From assembly GCF_004027225.2 (NCBI RefSeq), contig NC_044277.2:134136057-134200056 (forward strand): a stretch of DNA of 64,000 nt, in the 5' to 3' direction. The translations under genes were made by a program, and so were the position numbers. Within the stretch, counting starts at the first letter, position 1. Every line of letters begins with the position of its first letter. Of the stretch, positions 12,901-25,200 are shown piece after piece. The notes beneath the pieces are model-generated. The model was given only the letters and a program-made list of their open reading frames with translations. It made no database searches and was not told the origin of the DNA. Source of the DNA: Strigops habroptila. Lineage: Eukaryota; Chordata; Aves; Psittaciformes; Psittacidae.

Positions 12901-15900
12901 ATCTGAAGAGCAGGTATTTATGATTTTGAGTTCACACAGTTACATAACTGTTCAGAAAAAAAAATAAAAAGGTGATTTTCAGCTGAAGAAGACCATTGCA
13001 TTGAAACGGGTGCAATCAGTCACATACTGCATGTCACTCAATGCTTAGTGTGTCAAGAGATGCAAGAGCAGTTAAAGCTTTTTCTTTTTACTTACCGTAA
13101 ACACCATTTCAACTAAAATTACTTCTTCTGGGAACAGCCTCTCCATACGAATATTGTGACTTCTAAATGCTGCCTGTATTTGAAGTGTCTGGGAAGAATA
13201 CACTGTTTATCCATCTCCTGTATATGCAGAGAGAAATAGAGTAGATGTGAAGTTAGAGCTGCACACCAGGGAAAGAGTACATGGTAGAGAAAAAAGGCTT
13301 TGCTATGGGTGTCTTAAGCATCACTCAGATTTCTAGAGATGCTCTGTTTGCAAATGGTTTCATGGCCTGCTCCGTGGAAGTAAAATAGATTTCTGACCAC
13401 AGGTGAAACTCTACCAGCAGAGTTCCCCAGGCAGGACGATTTTGTTCCTGTGACCTTCCACTTGTAGGGCTGAATTTATCCTTAAAGTAACTCTACTGAT
13501 GTTGTTAATATTACATGAGGGATCAATTTCTCTTACCTCATTTGTTTCATTTTTAAAGCCAAAGAGGCCAGGCCAGCCACTCCAGAGGAGTAACCCATTT
13601 TATTTCCATTTCCACCTCTGCAGCTACAGCAATTTAGAGCCTGCTAAGAACCTGTCCCATTGATCTCTAATGGTGAGTAAGATTTTATGGTCAGCAAGGA
13701 ATGATTTTTTAGTAAAGGATGTTGACATTAAAATAGTCCCAACCAGTCCCAGTTTGGAGCTGGGTTCAGGTTACCCCAGGTTGGGGTACTGGGGGTTGAA
13801 GGTATGACTGCAGCTTAAGGATATTAGTAGCAGTTGAATATAAGAGACAGAAAGTAGTATGGCATGTGTATTGCCCACAGTGCTTGAGATATATAATTTC
13901 AAGGTAGGTTAATAACAATGAAAAGTCTCACCCCTCACAAATATCTGGTAACTGTCTAAGGCTGTGTTAGAGGGTAGGTTTCAGGCACGGAGTACATACT
14001 ACTGCCCTTAAAGTCCTGAGAGCTACCATTTCTAAGTCAGCTAGAAGCTGTGGTGCAGTAAATCCAGAAGCTGTCACTCCTGTGATATATTTCCTCTACT
14101 TTCCATCAAGTGCTGCTGACCTTCATGCCTAACAGAACTGCTTTTGCAAAGCAGTGCAAAGGTCCATGGTTTCCATGCTCCATTTTACATTGGTCACGTG
14201 ATTTATGAGCAGAAATCTTATAAAAATGGAATTTCAGCTGCATTTACTTCACTGACAGCTTGGCAAACATCTTATAAAATACAATGTTAGTGCCAAAATC
14301 CCCGCCTGTGATCAACAGATTTTATCAAGCTTTAATAGCCTCCAAAACCAGGTTCCAAGGAGTCTTATTCTAATTTTGTTAAGTTGCTCTTAGAAAATGT
14401 CATTGAATGAACACTATTTGGTATAATGCCAAGTACACAAAACATCTATAACACCTTCAAATACATTATATCTTGTGATAATCTAAAAATGTGTATTTCT
14501 TATTGTATCCTGGGAAAAATGGGGAAAGAAACTTGGTTATAAAACCATTACAGTTCCTGTTCACCATGTAATTAGTCTCACTTTATGCACTGACTTTCTT
14601 CACATCTGTGCAAATAAAGCCATTGTTACAATGCAGAAAGAGCTGTGGCATATATAATACACGCAGCTATGAAACCATGAGTGCTGCTACGTGTTGAGTC
14701 TTTAAATGGAAGGTGGCACATCTGCTTTTGGCATAGGAGTGTAAATCAATCCAAGATGTTTATTAAAGAGTAAGTAACAACCTGTCCACACGCTCTTTCT
14801 TCCATCCAGCCTTGGTTTTGTTCTTGCTTTGTTATTTTCCTGGCAGTTAAATATGGGCTCTGCATATTGAAAGTATGTGTTGTTTCTTCACGTACGGATA
14901 ACATAACATGTCACATAATATTTAACAAGTGTGTGATGGGGAATGGTTTGGACAAAAGCACAAGCCAAAATGAGGTAGGGAGGAAAGGGTAAGTACAAAC
15001 AGCTACACTACAGTGACTGAAAGGTTTATTACTCTGAATAAGGCAACTATGTTTCCTAATACTTTTCAAATTAAAATTATTTGATTTCATGTTCTAGCTC
15101 TTGGCAATTAGTGAACAAAATTTGCAACAGTGAAGAGTGGTTAATATTTTCTTCCTCATCAATCAGAGGCATGAGCAAGCATTAAAGAATGGAGTAGTCG
15201 ATACGTCTTGAGTTCGTATTTTCTAAGGGCATGTATACCTTCCACAGCTGGGTCTGACTGAGCAGGACTGGGAGGAGACTAAGTGTTTCAACATTTGCAT
15301 GGGTTGACCAGCAGGAAAGACAACACAATATTGGCACTGGTCAACACTGGCACCAGAGGCTGGCCTTTTCAACCAATGTATTTGGCTCAGCCTATATGTA
15401 CCATGTTCCTCTCCCACTGTAGAACAACAGTTCAAGGATAATATCTTTTGTGGGCAGCCTCTTTGATGGGCTACCTGCATGAAGCAGCACTTAGGAGACT
15501 GGAAGCAGGGAAGGCGGCAGTGGCTCCAGGCTTGAAGTTAGAGCCTGGGACATGCAGTGCTCCTTCCTCTTCCATCAAAGGATGTACAGGAAAGTGTCCT
15601 AGGTTGCCAGGGGAGAGAGACTCCCTCACAGCTAGGCAGGAGAAGCAACCCACTCTGTGTCCCAGGGAAGGGCCTGCTCTCTAGCATACTTTTTAGTAAC
15701 GACAGGTAGAAAGAAAATACCACGGATGTGATCTTATTGACTTCCAGGTTGATGAGAAAGCAAAGCTGTTCTTCAAGCACATTTTGGAAACGACTCATGT
15801 CCTATCAGATGCTGAAGGGCTGATCCCTTGGAAAGACTCTTTTGTATGTATTGGGAAAAACACAGTGCTTTCCTGGCCTATTTTTAAGAGATGAGGTTGG

Positions 15901-18340
15901 AAAACAGGGAGGTTGATGGGAGATGGATCAGGAAGGCTGCTTGTGCAGAGCTGAGGATCGTTGTGAGAAAGTTTCAACAGACAGGTCCATGATGAACAGG
16001 GAATTGATGCTGCTGGAAGCGTGGCACTCAGTGTTTTATACTTGCATGTCTAATTGACTAAACTGACCTCCAAACATCTTCTGTAACTGCTCATTTCTTC
16101 GTTGTTAAAATGGTCAAAAGCCAGATTCCATACGCATACATTTCAGTGATAATTTTACCTGTCAGCTCTATCCTAAAAGTAGCAAAGATTGCTGTAAATT
16201 TGTTAATTTGGTCTCTTTTCATTTGTAGTTGAAACATAACTGACCCAGGTGGATTTGCTCAGCAACACAGAACGTACCAGGGCAGAATTTATACAGCGGT
16301 TACCACTGCAGCCTAGAATTATCTTGATCAGAGCTGTTACAGCATGCTGTTATAATACTTTAGCCAGGGCAAAAATATTAATTAAATTAAATCAAAACAT
16401 TTGGCCAGATCAGAAAAGTTAAAAAAAAAAAAAAGAAAAAAAAGAAAAAGAAAAAACCCCAGTAATATTTTCTCTCATTTATTCCACATGCTCTTAAGTT
16501 TCTCCTTTTCTTTCATTTTCTTTTCTTCCACATGCCTGATAATATGACTCTGTGGAACTGAACCTTTTGCAAGTCACTGGTGTCAGCTTTTTGCAGAGTG
16601 CCTTGGACAGGTCTCTTCATTTCCATTTCATTTTGTCTTTCTATGGCTGACACATATTGTTATTTAAATGAATGCTTTTGAACTCTTTTTGTTTTTTTTT
16701 TTTAATGCAAATGTGTGCTGCTTCTCTATTGAATTGAAAACATCAATACCTTTTTTCCCTCTGAAAAGTACAATAAAGAATAATATTCTCAGGCTGAAGG
16801 TGGGTTGGGATGTTACATTTCTGTGAATTTAAGCTAAAAAAGGAAGACACACACAATGGTGAAATATAAAAATACTTGCTAAATCTTCCTTCTACCCAAC
16901 ATATGATTAAAGCAGTATTACATCCTTTAAAGAACAGCTGAGGTAGGAAAGGTGCCAAGACACAGCAGACTGGTCACACCACCTCAAGGCGTTCTGCGTA
17001 AGATTGAGTGGGGTAGTACACACAGAAATGAGAGACACTACATGCCCCCAGCAATTTTAAGGTGCTCTATCCCATCCTTCCTCTTGAGGGACATGACTCA
17101 TTTTAGTTTGAAAGTAGGTGTCCTCTCATTTTTAATTTTTCTGGAAGTTGTTTACCAGGAACCATAGGCTGAACTTACAGAACATCTTACAGGGTAGTAA
17201 TTGGGAAGAAGGGAAAAGAGAATAAATCCTTGGTTCCCTTTAGAGTATAGTGCAAAAGTCTCTAGACTTTTCCTTTACCTATAATGTCTAGAAATGTACT
17301 TTATAACAAAAGGCGAATGTGGAAGTTCTCCAGTAATCACATGGCTCCTAGAGCTGGAGCCTTCGGCTCATCAGATATTACAAGATATGCAAAAAATCAC
17401 ATCCCATGCATCAAAAGGGTTGGTAACACCTGAGTTAACATCCATACCTGATCTCTGCCAGACCAAGAGGCATGTGACACTGAAGCATGTGGACTGTCTC
17501 ATCCCTTTCCCCATTGGACAAGCATCCATCTTGCAGCAAAAAATGTCACGGTCCTTGCCCACTAGCACCCGTGCCAGCAATATTAGCAAACAGACCTCAG
17601 AGACTGAGCTCCCCTTTTAATCGCAGAAGTTGCTGTTTTCTTTCAGTGTCAGTAGTTGTTGTTCCAGCCCAGGCTTTCTACATGTTATTCCTGGACTAAC
17701 AAAACCTTGAAGTGCTGCTTGCCCTGCAATACCAAATTTATGGATGAGGAGACAACTTCAGTCTGCCAGGTGATAATTTGGCATTCTTACGTCAGTGCTA
17801 AAATCCTTACAGCTGTAAATATTTAGTGAATATGAAATGTACTCATATACTCCAGCTAGCACATTACCATATGAATAAATCTAACCTTAAATAAATCATG
17901 TGCTCTCCATCTTTTGTTCAGTTTATAAAATTCTTGCTTCTTGCTCTTAGCTTTCTTAGCTTAATACGGCTATTCAGAAGCAGAGTGATTCGTGGTTTGC
18001 CTTGATTTCTGTTTTAATACAGCATTTTTCTTCTTATATTTCACCTCTTACAGCTTTTGCAAAGTTTAGGTTTGTTAGAACAAGAACAGTGAGGGCATTA
18101 GGACCAAGAGAAAGACGCACACATTGCTCTGTATTATGTCTGGCAAAGTGCTTCCTGACTGAGTGCCGCAGTTATGTGTGAAACAAAGTCAGGGACCGAC
18201 TAGTTCTCATCTGTTGATCACAGTTAACTTGAAGCCTCTGAACGGGGGAGAGCTGTCAGATCTGCTTTCAGAGATAAGGAGCTTCAATCCAGGCAGCCAC
18301 TGAAAACTTTGAAGAAACAGGATCTACTCTGGAAGGAAAC
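9996..18340. other. Intergenic DNA upstream of GALNT15, no gene recognised
   Basis: About 8.3 kb with no exon I can support. It holds homopolymer and simple tracts: 28 T at 10180-10207, a G-rich tract at 10680-10700, 16 A at 12385-12400 and an A-rich tract near 16418-16457. The nearest gene is GALNT15, so distal enhancers could lie here, but none can be identified by reading. Confidence 0.5.
10180..10207. repeat. 28-base poly-T run
   Basis: An uninterrupted run of T. On the - strand it would be a poly-A tail, but the sequence at its right (10208-10450) does not match a retroposed gene or SINE I recognise. Confidence 0.9.
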
Positions 18341-18349
18341 TATAAAAAA
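18341..18349 (+). promoter_or_regulatory. TATA-like box upstream of GALNT15
   Basis: TATAAAAAA lies about 370 bases before the GALNT15 start codon in AT-rich sequence without CpG clustering. A start about 30 bases downstream would give a 5' leader of roughly 350 bases containing several upstream ATGs. This is a motif match only. A separate upstream non-coding exon is also possible, because the bases just before the start codon (caccaacag) could serve as a 3' splice site. Confidence 0.3.
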
Positions 18350-18685
18350 TGGAATTTCTTTTAACTTAGAATTTATAAAGGGAAAAAAAAAAAATCCAAA
18401 CTTTACTTACTCTTTTCGTCAGATAAACATGTGCTTTCCTAACTAAGCTGGGACTCTGTATCATAAAGGATCTACTTTTTCTCCCTGGATCCATGCTACG
18501 TTTTATTACAGTAAGTGCAATATTAATAAGAATGTTATATTTTGTCTGTAAATAGAGAGGAAAGCATGAAACGGCATCAGTGAAATGTGAGGGGAGCAAA
18601 AAAATCCTCTTGGCAGATAGTGAAAACCAGGGCTTTGCTGCAACCCGAGGACCAGAGTCTGAGGAAGATCTGAGTAATATTTAAC

Positions 18686-18727
18686 ATGACCATCTGTATC
18701 ATTTTGTCACCAACAGTATGTTCTTGA
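18686..18727 (+). promoter_or_regulatory. Upstream ORF overlapping the GALNT15 start codon
   Basis: An ATG at 18686 opens a 13-codon frame that closes at a TGA at 18725-18727. It overlaps the main ATG (18718) in another frame. If the transcript includes this leader, scanning ribosomes would meet it first and the uORF could lower GALNT15 translation. It is irrelevant if the leader is spliced at the cag ending at 18716. Confidence 0.4.
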
Positions 18728-19241
18728 GGAAGAAGTGCAGATATGGATCACGTAAGCTGCAGTTTCTCTTGTTGTTGCTGATGCTGGGCTTTTTGCTCCT
18801 GATGGTTACAACGCTGAATCCACCACCCAGCAACCAGAGCAAGGAAGGGACTTTCCAGCCTGTGGAGTTCAACCCCCGGGAAAGGTATCAGGTGGACTTT
18901 GCGGAGACCCAAGAGATGCTGGAGACCCAGGAGGAGAGCCAGCAGTATTACCCTTTGGATGGGCTGTCACCTTTCATCTCCCTGCGGGAGGACGAGTTGA
19001 TCGTGGCCGTCGTGTCGCCCACCGGCAAGAAGAACCACAGCAAGGCCAGGAAGGGCTATCGAGTGGTGAAGCAGCAGAGCAGGCGGCCGGAGGGGAAGGC
19101 AGAGGGAGACCCCGAGTCCCAGCTCCTGCCCCTTCCTCTGCAGGCTGCGGGGGAGCTCGGCCTGGACACCCATGGCTTTAACGAAGCGCTCAGTGAGCGG
19201 ATCTCTCTGCGCAGGGAGCTGCCTGAGGTACGACACCCGTT
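18718..19241 (+). CDS. GALNT15: GALNT15 coding exon 1 (anchor and stem)
   Basis: Encodes residues 1-174 and two bases of codon 175. Basic tail ([13 protein letters not shown]), then a leucine-rich membrane anchor, as expected for a type II Golgi protein. The stem is Glu/Gln- and Lys/Arg-rich with N-glycosylation sequons at N39 (NQS) and N106 (NHS). The catalytic region begins with [13 protein letters not shown] and PEVRHP. The donor is gtaagt at 19242. Confidence 0.93.
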
Positions 19242-22200
19242 GTAAGTAAAACAGCCTATTTCATTTCTGAGAGAAAACTTGTCTCTTGTCGCCGTCCCCC
19301 TGAACCTCTCCCCTTCCCAGCCCCGCGTCTTTCCTATCCAACTCTCCGCTCCGCTCCGGCTAACCCTTTCCCGGCGCTGTGTGAGGAGCACTCCCGGTTC
19401 CCCACACCCAGGGGTGCTCCCAGCCTCCCTCCGCCTCCCCGGCCCCGCACCCGGCGGCAGCCCGAGAGGCCCCAGCCGGGTCCCGGCTGCCCAGCCGCGG
19501 CGCTGGCACACAGCCCCCGCGCTGCCCGGGGCGGCGGCAGGTGCTGCCGGAGCCCGCACGGCACACCGGTGGTGCTTCCAGGAGCCGACTGCCGGCAACA
19601 GCGCAGGGGGACCGGGACGGGGGTGACGGCAGCTACGGCTTCCCGGGGGCGCTGGGTCAGAAAGGAGGGTACGAACGAGGGCAGTGCGCCCGGCTGAGGG
19701 CTGCGGTACCTGCGCCTCCCGCACCCCTCCCCGCGGGCACCGGGCACCGGGCGGCTGGGCCCGGCACGACCCGGCCCGGCCCGTCACCACGGCGACGCGG
19801 CGCCCTGAGGGCGGGAGGGCGGGCGGCAGTGCCCCCTGCCGGTGGCCGCGGGCGGGACGCCCTCCGCCGCAGCAGGTGCGGGCAGGGGAGCGCTCTGTGT
19901 GCCGCGGGACCCGCGGGTCCTCGGCGTTGTCTGCCTGCCTGTCTGCTGGGGCTGGGGACGGCGAACGGCTTGGGCGTGCGGGGTTGTCAAGCAGGAAAGG
20001 CGGCTGCCCGGTTCGGCCAGGTCCCTGGCCCGCTCTGCAGCGGGGGGACTCACGGAATCACAGGACCATTAGGGCTGGAAAGGACACTGGAGATCATCCA
20101 GTCCAACCCCCTGCCAAGGCAGGGCCACCCAGAGCAGGTTGCACAGGAACGTGTCCTGGCGGGTTTTGAATGTCTCCACAGAGGGAGACTCCACAACCCC
20201 CCTGGGCAGCTGTTCCAGTGCTCTGCCACACTCAACATAAAGTTCTTCCTCATGTTGAGGTGAAACTTCTTGTATTTTAGTTTATGGCCATTGCTCCTTG
20301 TCCTGTCGCTGGGCACTACTGAAAGAGTCTGGCACCATTCTCCTAGTACCTATCTTTGAGATATTTCTATGCATTAATGAGATCCCCTCTCAGTTTCCTC
20401 TTCTCTAGGCTAAACAGGCTCAGCTCCCACAATCTCTCTTCATAAGAGAGATGCTCCAGACCACTGATCACTCTTGTGGCCTCCGCTGGACCCTCTCCAG
20501 TAGCTCCTTGTCTTTCTTGTACCAAGGAACACAGAACTGGACACAGTACTCCAGATGTGACCTCACCAGGGCTGAGTAGAGGGGTAGGATCACATCCCTC
20601 GACCTGCTTAGCTGATCCTTGTGGAGCACAGCTGTAGCAAGCATTCGTGTCTGAGATGGAGGAACTGCCATTCGTGTCCTTTCTGTCATTTTAGGATCAA
20701 TGATCTAGGTCTTGCAGTGTCACAGGCAAAGCATTACACGGAGCACTACAAAGTGTTTGTTCTTGGAGCACTCATGCTTCACTCCTGCTATCAGTGCCGT
20801 GGTGCAGCTGGTTGGGAATAGCTTCACAGGCTCAGTAGCTGTGCTGTCCCCAGCCCTGCTCTGCCCAGGCACTCAATGCTACACTGCGAGTGGCCACCCC
20901 TCCGCTTCCCACTGCTACGACTCGTTCTAACGCTCAAGCGATCTCCTCATAGTGGGCCCCTGCCAGGGCTGTGGGGTCCCTGGGCTTACGGGCTGATGAC
21001 GAGTCAGTAGCTGGGGCTTTCAGCTTTTGCAGTATAACAAGTGACCCGACAAACACTGAAAGGAAACTCCTGGGAGGAAGCAAGGTGGAGATTGGTGTGT
21101 CTGACCAGACCTGCCAACACCACTGTGGCTAGCAGCAGCCAGGCTGTAAGGCCACAACAAACAAGTGTTGCATGTGAAGCCCCACATGTTACATTTGAAC
21201 CCTATGTGTTATATTTGAAACCTGGAGACTTGGGACCCGGTTATTCCAACTGCTCAGGAGGGGCCATTCATCACACCTCTTACAGATGGGCTGAGGTATG
21301 CCTATGGAGAAGGAAAGGGATGTCAGTGGCAATCTTTTTCGCTTGCCTACTGTAACAAAAGCTATTGTAGCTTTCCTCCAGTGGAAAGATGCATCAGAAA
21401 ACTTAGAAGTTAAGACACAGAGTGTATATAATAATAATTTTTCTAGTGGTCATTTTCACATGTTTAAAGACACCTGGTGTCTCTGATTTAAGGGGATAAT
21501 CTTAAGGAAAGAGAAATGAAACTGTTTTCCATGCTTGCTGATTAGGTTCAGTGCTAATTTGGGTAATTCCTTTGAATAATGAAATGCTGAATAATTTCAG
21601 TTCTTTTTCACCATGCTTCACTGGCAACTCTTTGAACTATGTGATGTTCAAAGGAGGAATGATGACCCTGCCTGTGATGTGAGCCAAAAACCAGTTTTAC
21701 TTTGGCAGCTGACAGGCCATCCAACAAGAGACAGGTTTAGTTAATTCTACTCTTGGTGAGATTTAAGGCATGGTCTCTTGGATGGCTTTTCCTGTCTGAC
21801 TAGTTACAGACCAAAGAGCTATCAACACCACAGCATATGCAGCCCAGGTTGATCTGGGCTTTGCAGTTGTTCAGATCTAAATCCAGATCATAAACCTGCA
21901 GCAGACTCTAAGCCAGTGCTGTCCTTCATGGCACAACACACAAACCGCAACGATATTTTTTAGCGATAATTTATTTGGGGGGGTGAGTTGTGTCTAACTC
22001 ACAACTACATCACAAAAGTTTTATAGCAGTGTAAAATGAGAGCAAACCGGTGATGAATCAGATTGTCTATTATTACTCTATTCTGATTGAATCATGCTGT
22101 TCCTAATAACGTCTGATATTACTTAGTCAGAGAGAACCCAACCAGTTAGAAGCATTTCAGTGAGTTAGCTCCATGGAATGAGTCTCATTTCACTTGAAAT

Positions 22201-25200
22201 TGACAGCCCACGAACAAATATCCTCACCTGGAAAGTGCTACTTATACCTCTCTCACCTGACCCCAGCATCTAACATAACCCACTTCTCTTTGCATGCCTT
22301 TCCAGGTGAATGTTTTATGCTACTTCTCAGAAAGTAGATGCATAAAACGGTCTCTTCCAGCACTCCTACTGATCTCAAAGTAAAACATCCCCTGACAAAT
22401 GAATCAGGTGCCTTGTTTTTCCACATTTACTTTGAGTACTAGTTTTGACACAGACAGGATTTCTGGGTGAAGCAGCTTAATAACTTGTCCAGTTGTATTA
22501 GAAAGTTGTTCTTCTACACTGAGGGTCATCCTCAGAAGTACCTTCATCCCTCAGAGTGCTTTGTGCTGCTATCAATCGGTCCAGCTGCTGCTGACACCCT
22601 CTTGTAACAGTGGACTCAAATCAGGCCTGCCATGTGACTTCTATGATGGAGGTTCTGCCTGAGAAACAAAGATCTGTTCTCCTCACTTGGGCTTGAGTGT
22701 CAAACATATCCACGCAAAGACAAACTCACAATGTATCTAAAAAGGTTTTGAGTTTCATTACAAAAGCATAGCTTCCACTTGAGTGCTGTTGGGAGCTGAA
22801 TCTCAACGAGACATTTTCCTGAAGGTGAGTGGGAGTTGCAGTTGGCAGTGCCTTCGCTGTGTCAGAATTGCTCTCCTGTTCATTGCGGCATGTGACAATT
22901 CCTTATTTTTCACAAACTGGATTAAATCACTATGTCTCCTGTCAGTCACAGCCTTGACTTTTTGAAATGCCAACTTATGATGGACAGTCTATGAAACCGC
23001 TTCAAATTACAGGGAATGTATTTCTGTATACCAGTACCCTTTTGCATTTTTCTGAAGATTAGATATCTCTATTGCAAGTCTTTGCCAATCTCCATGGCAA
23101 CTAAACACTCACAACCTAGGTTATGTATTCAAGTACAGTTATTTTCAATTCTTTTCCAATTAAGATTCCACAACAGCCTGATTTTCTTGCCATAACCAAA
23201 GTACAAGCAAAAAGGCATTGTAGCATTATGGTGGAAAATATAGGTGCTTAATAGCTGTACTGAATAGTCCTGGTTGTAAGCTGCCTGGTAGTAAAAGGAC
23301 TGCACCAGATCTTCACTTTTCTTAATTTCCTCTGGATTCTTCTGCCTGAAAATACAAATACTTCCAAGTCATGAAAGTATTCTCTTCTCCATCCTGCTGA
23401 AAATGGAAACAATTACCCCATATGAAATTGTGAAATAACAGCTTTGCTGATTACAGAAAATCAGTAAACCAAGGACAACATGGATTCATTGCAATGTAAA
23501 AATCATCAAGAAAATCTCTCTTTATGCAAAAAGGTATCAATGTGAAATATTATAAACTATAATAAATTATTATAACTGTGCTCATTTAAAATTGATATTC
23601 CTATGGTTTACCTATAGTATTCATTTATTTTTATTTGTTATTAAATCATTCACCTATGGTTTCCTTTAAATGATAAGCAGCTTTGTGTCCTGGATAGCGT
23701 CTAGCATCATAGGGCCTCAGTCTATGAATAGAAGCACTAAGTAAAATGGTAATAAACATAGAAATAGTAAAATTATATCCCTTACATGAGCTTCTGCTGA
23801 GTAGCTAATTGTTTAACAACCACTGTAAAAGCTGTATGAGGATTTGCTTGGCAGTACAAAAATGCTGAAATAGCAATGGGCCACATTCAGCCAATTCTGT
23901 AATTCCTCGAAGAAGCTCTTGCTGCTAGAGGTTAAGCGAGTTAGGAAACAGAATAACTGCTACTCAGGAAATGAAAAGATTTTAAAATGTGTTTTCTAAT
24001 GTGAGCAAAGCAGATACAGATGCACATTCTCTGCATCTCCACAATGGGCATTTGAAGGCCTTTACTGGAAAATGTGCATCCTTATGCCAGTATAGTGTGT
24101 CTGGTGCCTCTGAACCAAGGCTGGTACATCAGAAAACACTTTTTGTTGTGAATGCGATTTGTAGATCCTTTACTTACATTAATGAAACACTCACTGTTTG
24201 ATGAGGGTTTATAATTTTCATATACTGTGAGGGTGAATAGGGAGTGTTTTTCAGTCTTAAATGCTTGAGCTGTCAAAGCAACATCTGATTCACAGTAACA
24301 TTGATGGAAGTTGCTTCAATGTCATGGGTGAAATCTTGGCCCTATAGAAAAATGAGGAGCCCTGGGCCCCAGCTGGCATTCTGGAGCATCGCTAGGAACG
24401 CCATTCAGGGAGTGACCCATGAAACCGGGTGTCTTGCAGTAGATTGTGTCTGTACCTGAAGTTGTAAGTAGCAGAATATGGCACAGAAAGAATCTGCCCA
24501 GCTGGAGCCTCATTCATCAGTGATTCATCAGAAAAAGCAACGTGTACAAATTTAATAATATATTTACTGTCTTAAATATATCTTAAATGTATCTGTATTG
24601 GTTTTCATTGCCCATGTAAGGATCCATTTCTTTCCTGTACAGGACTGAGATATTGGTTTCCTCCACTAGGATCATGGTCAGGCAGTGCACAGGTATACTG
24701 ATCTGTTGTGCAGATGAATTATTTTACTTGTTAGTCTTAAAGGTACTGCATTTCAGTTTGCTATTTTCTCTGTTACTTGAGAAAATGTGGAAATCGGTAG
24801 AGGCTGACTGACCTGCTTTATCTCCTTCTCTGCTTTGTCTAATTACCTTTTCGGTTTTCCTTTGCCTTCTGGACCATTACTGTTTGACCTCTGTGTTTTG
24901 AGGCAGTCAGAGCAGAAGAAAGTATCCCAGAACACAGTAAAACTTTCCTCTTTTTTGTATTTTAATTTTTACAGTGTCATTCCCGTATTTTCACTTTATA
25001 TTCCAGTCTTGGACACCTTAATACTCCCTTTTTTTCATTACAAGTTACCTGAGATCTTTAAACTGGTTTCCATCCTTGAAGGTTTTGGTATAGCTTTCAA
25101 CTTTGCTCTGAGAAAAAAGTACCCAGTTGTACCAGTGTTTCCAGCGTCTCCTTCATCTGATCCTGTGCAGGTGCCTACAGCAAGAATACGACTCCAGTCT

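Larger units (their letters stand above)
19242..25170 (+). other. GALNT15 intron 1
   Basis: A 5.9 kb intron whose first 800 bases are a CpG island and which then carries an antisense CR1 copy. The remainder (about 20.7-25.1 kb) holds no exon or repeat I can name. Acceptor: tcctgtgcag before 25171. Confidence 0.85.

Noticed and set aside
19056-20263. Long overlapping open frames on both strands (up to 244 codons)
   Set aside because: They lie in a CpG island and partly in a CR1 copy. GC-rich DNA lacks stops, the peptides are Arg/Pro/Gly/Ala-rich without a domain, and the true reading here is GALNT15 exon 1 followed by intron.
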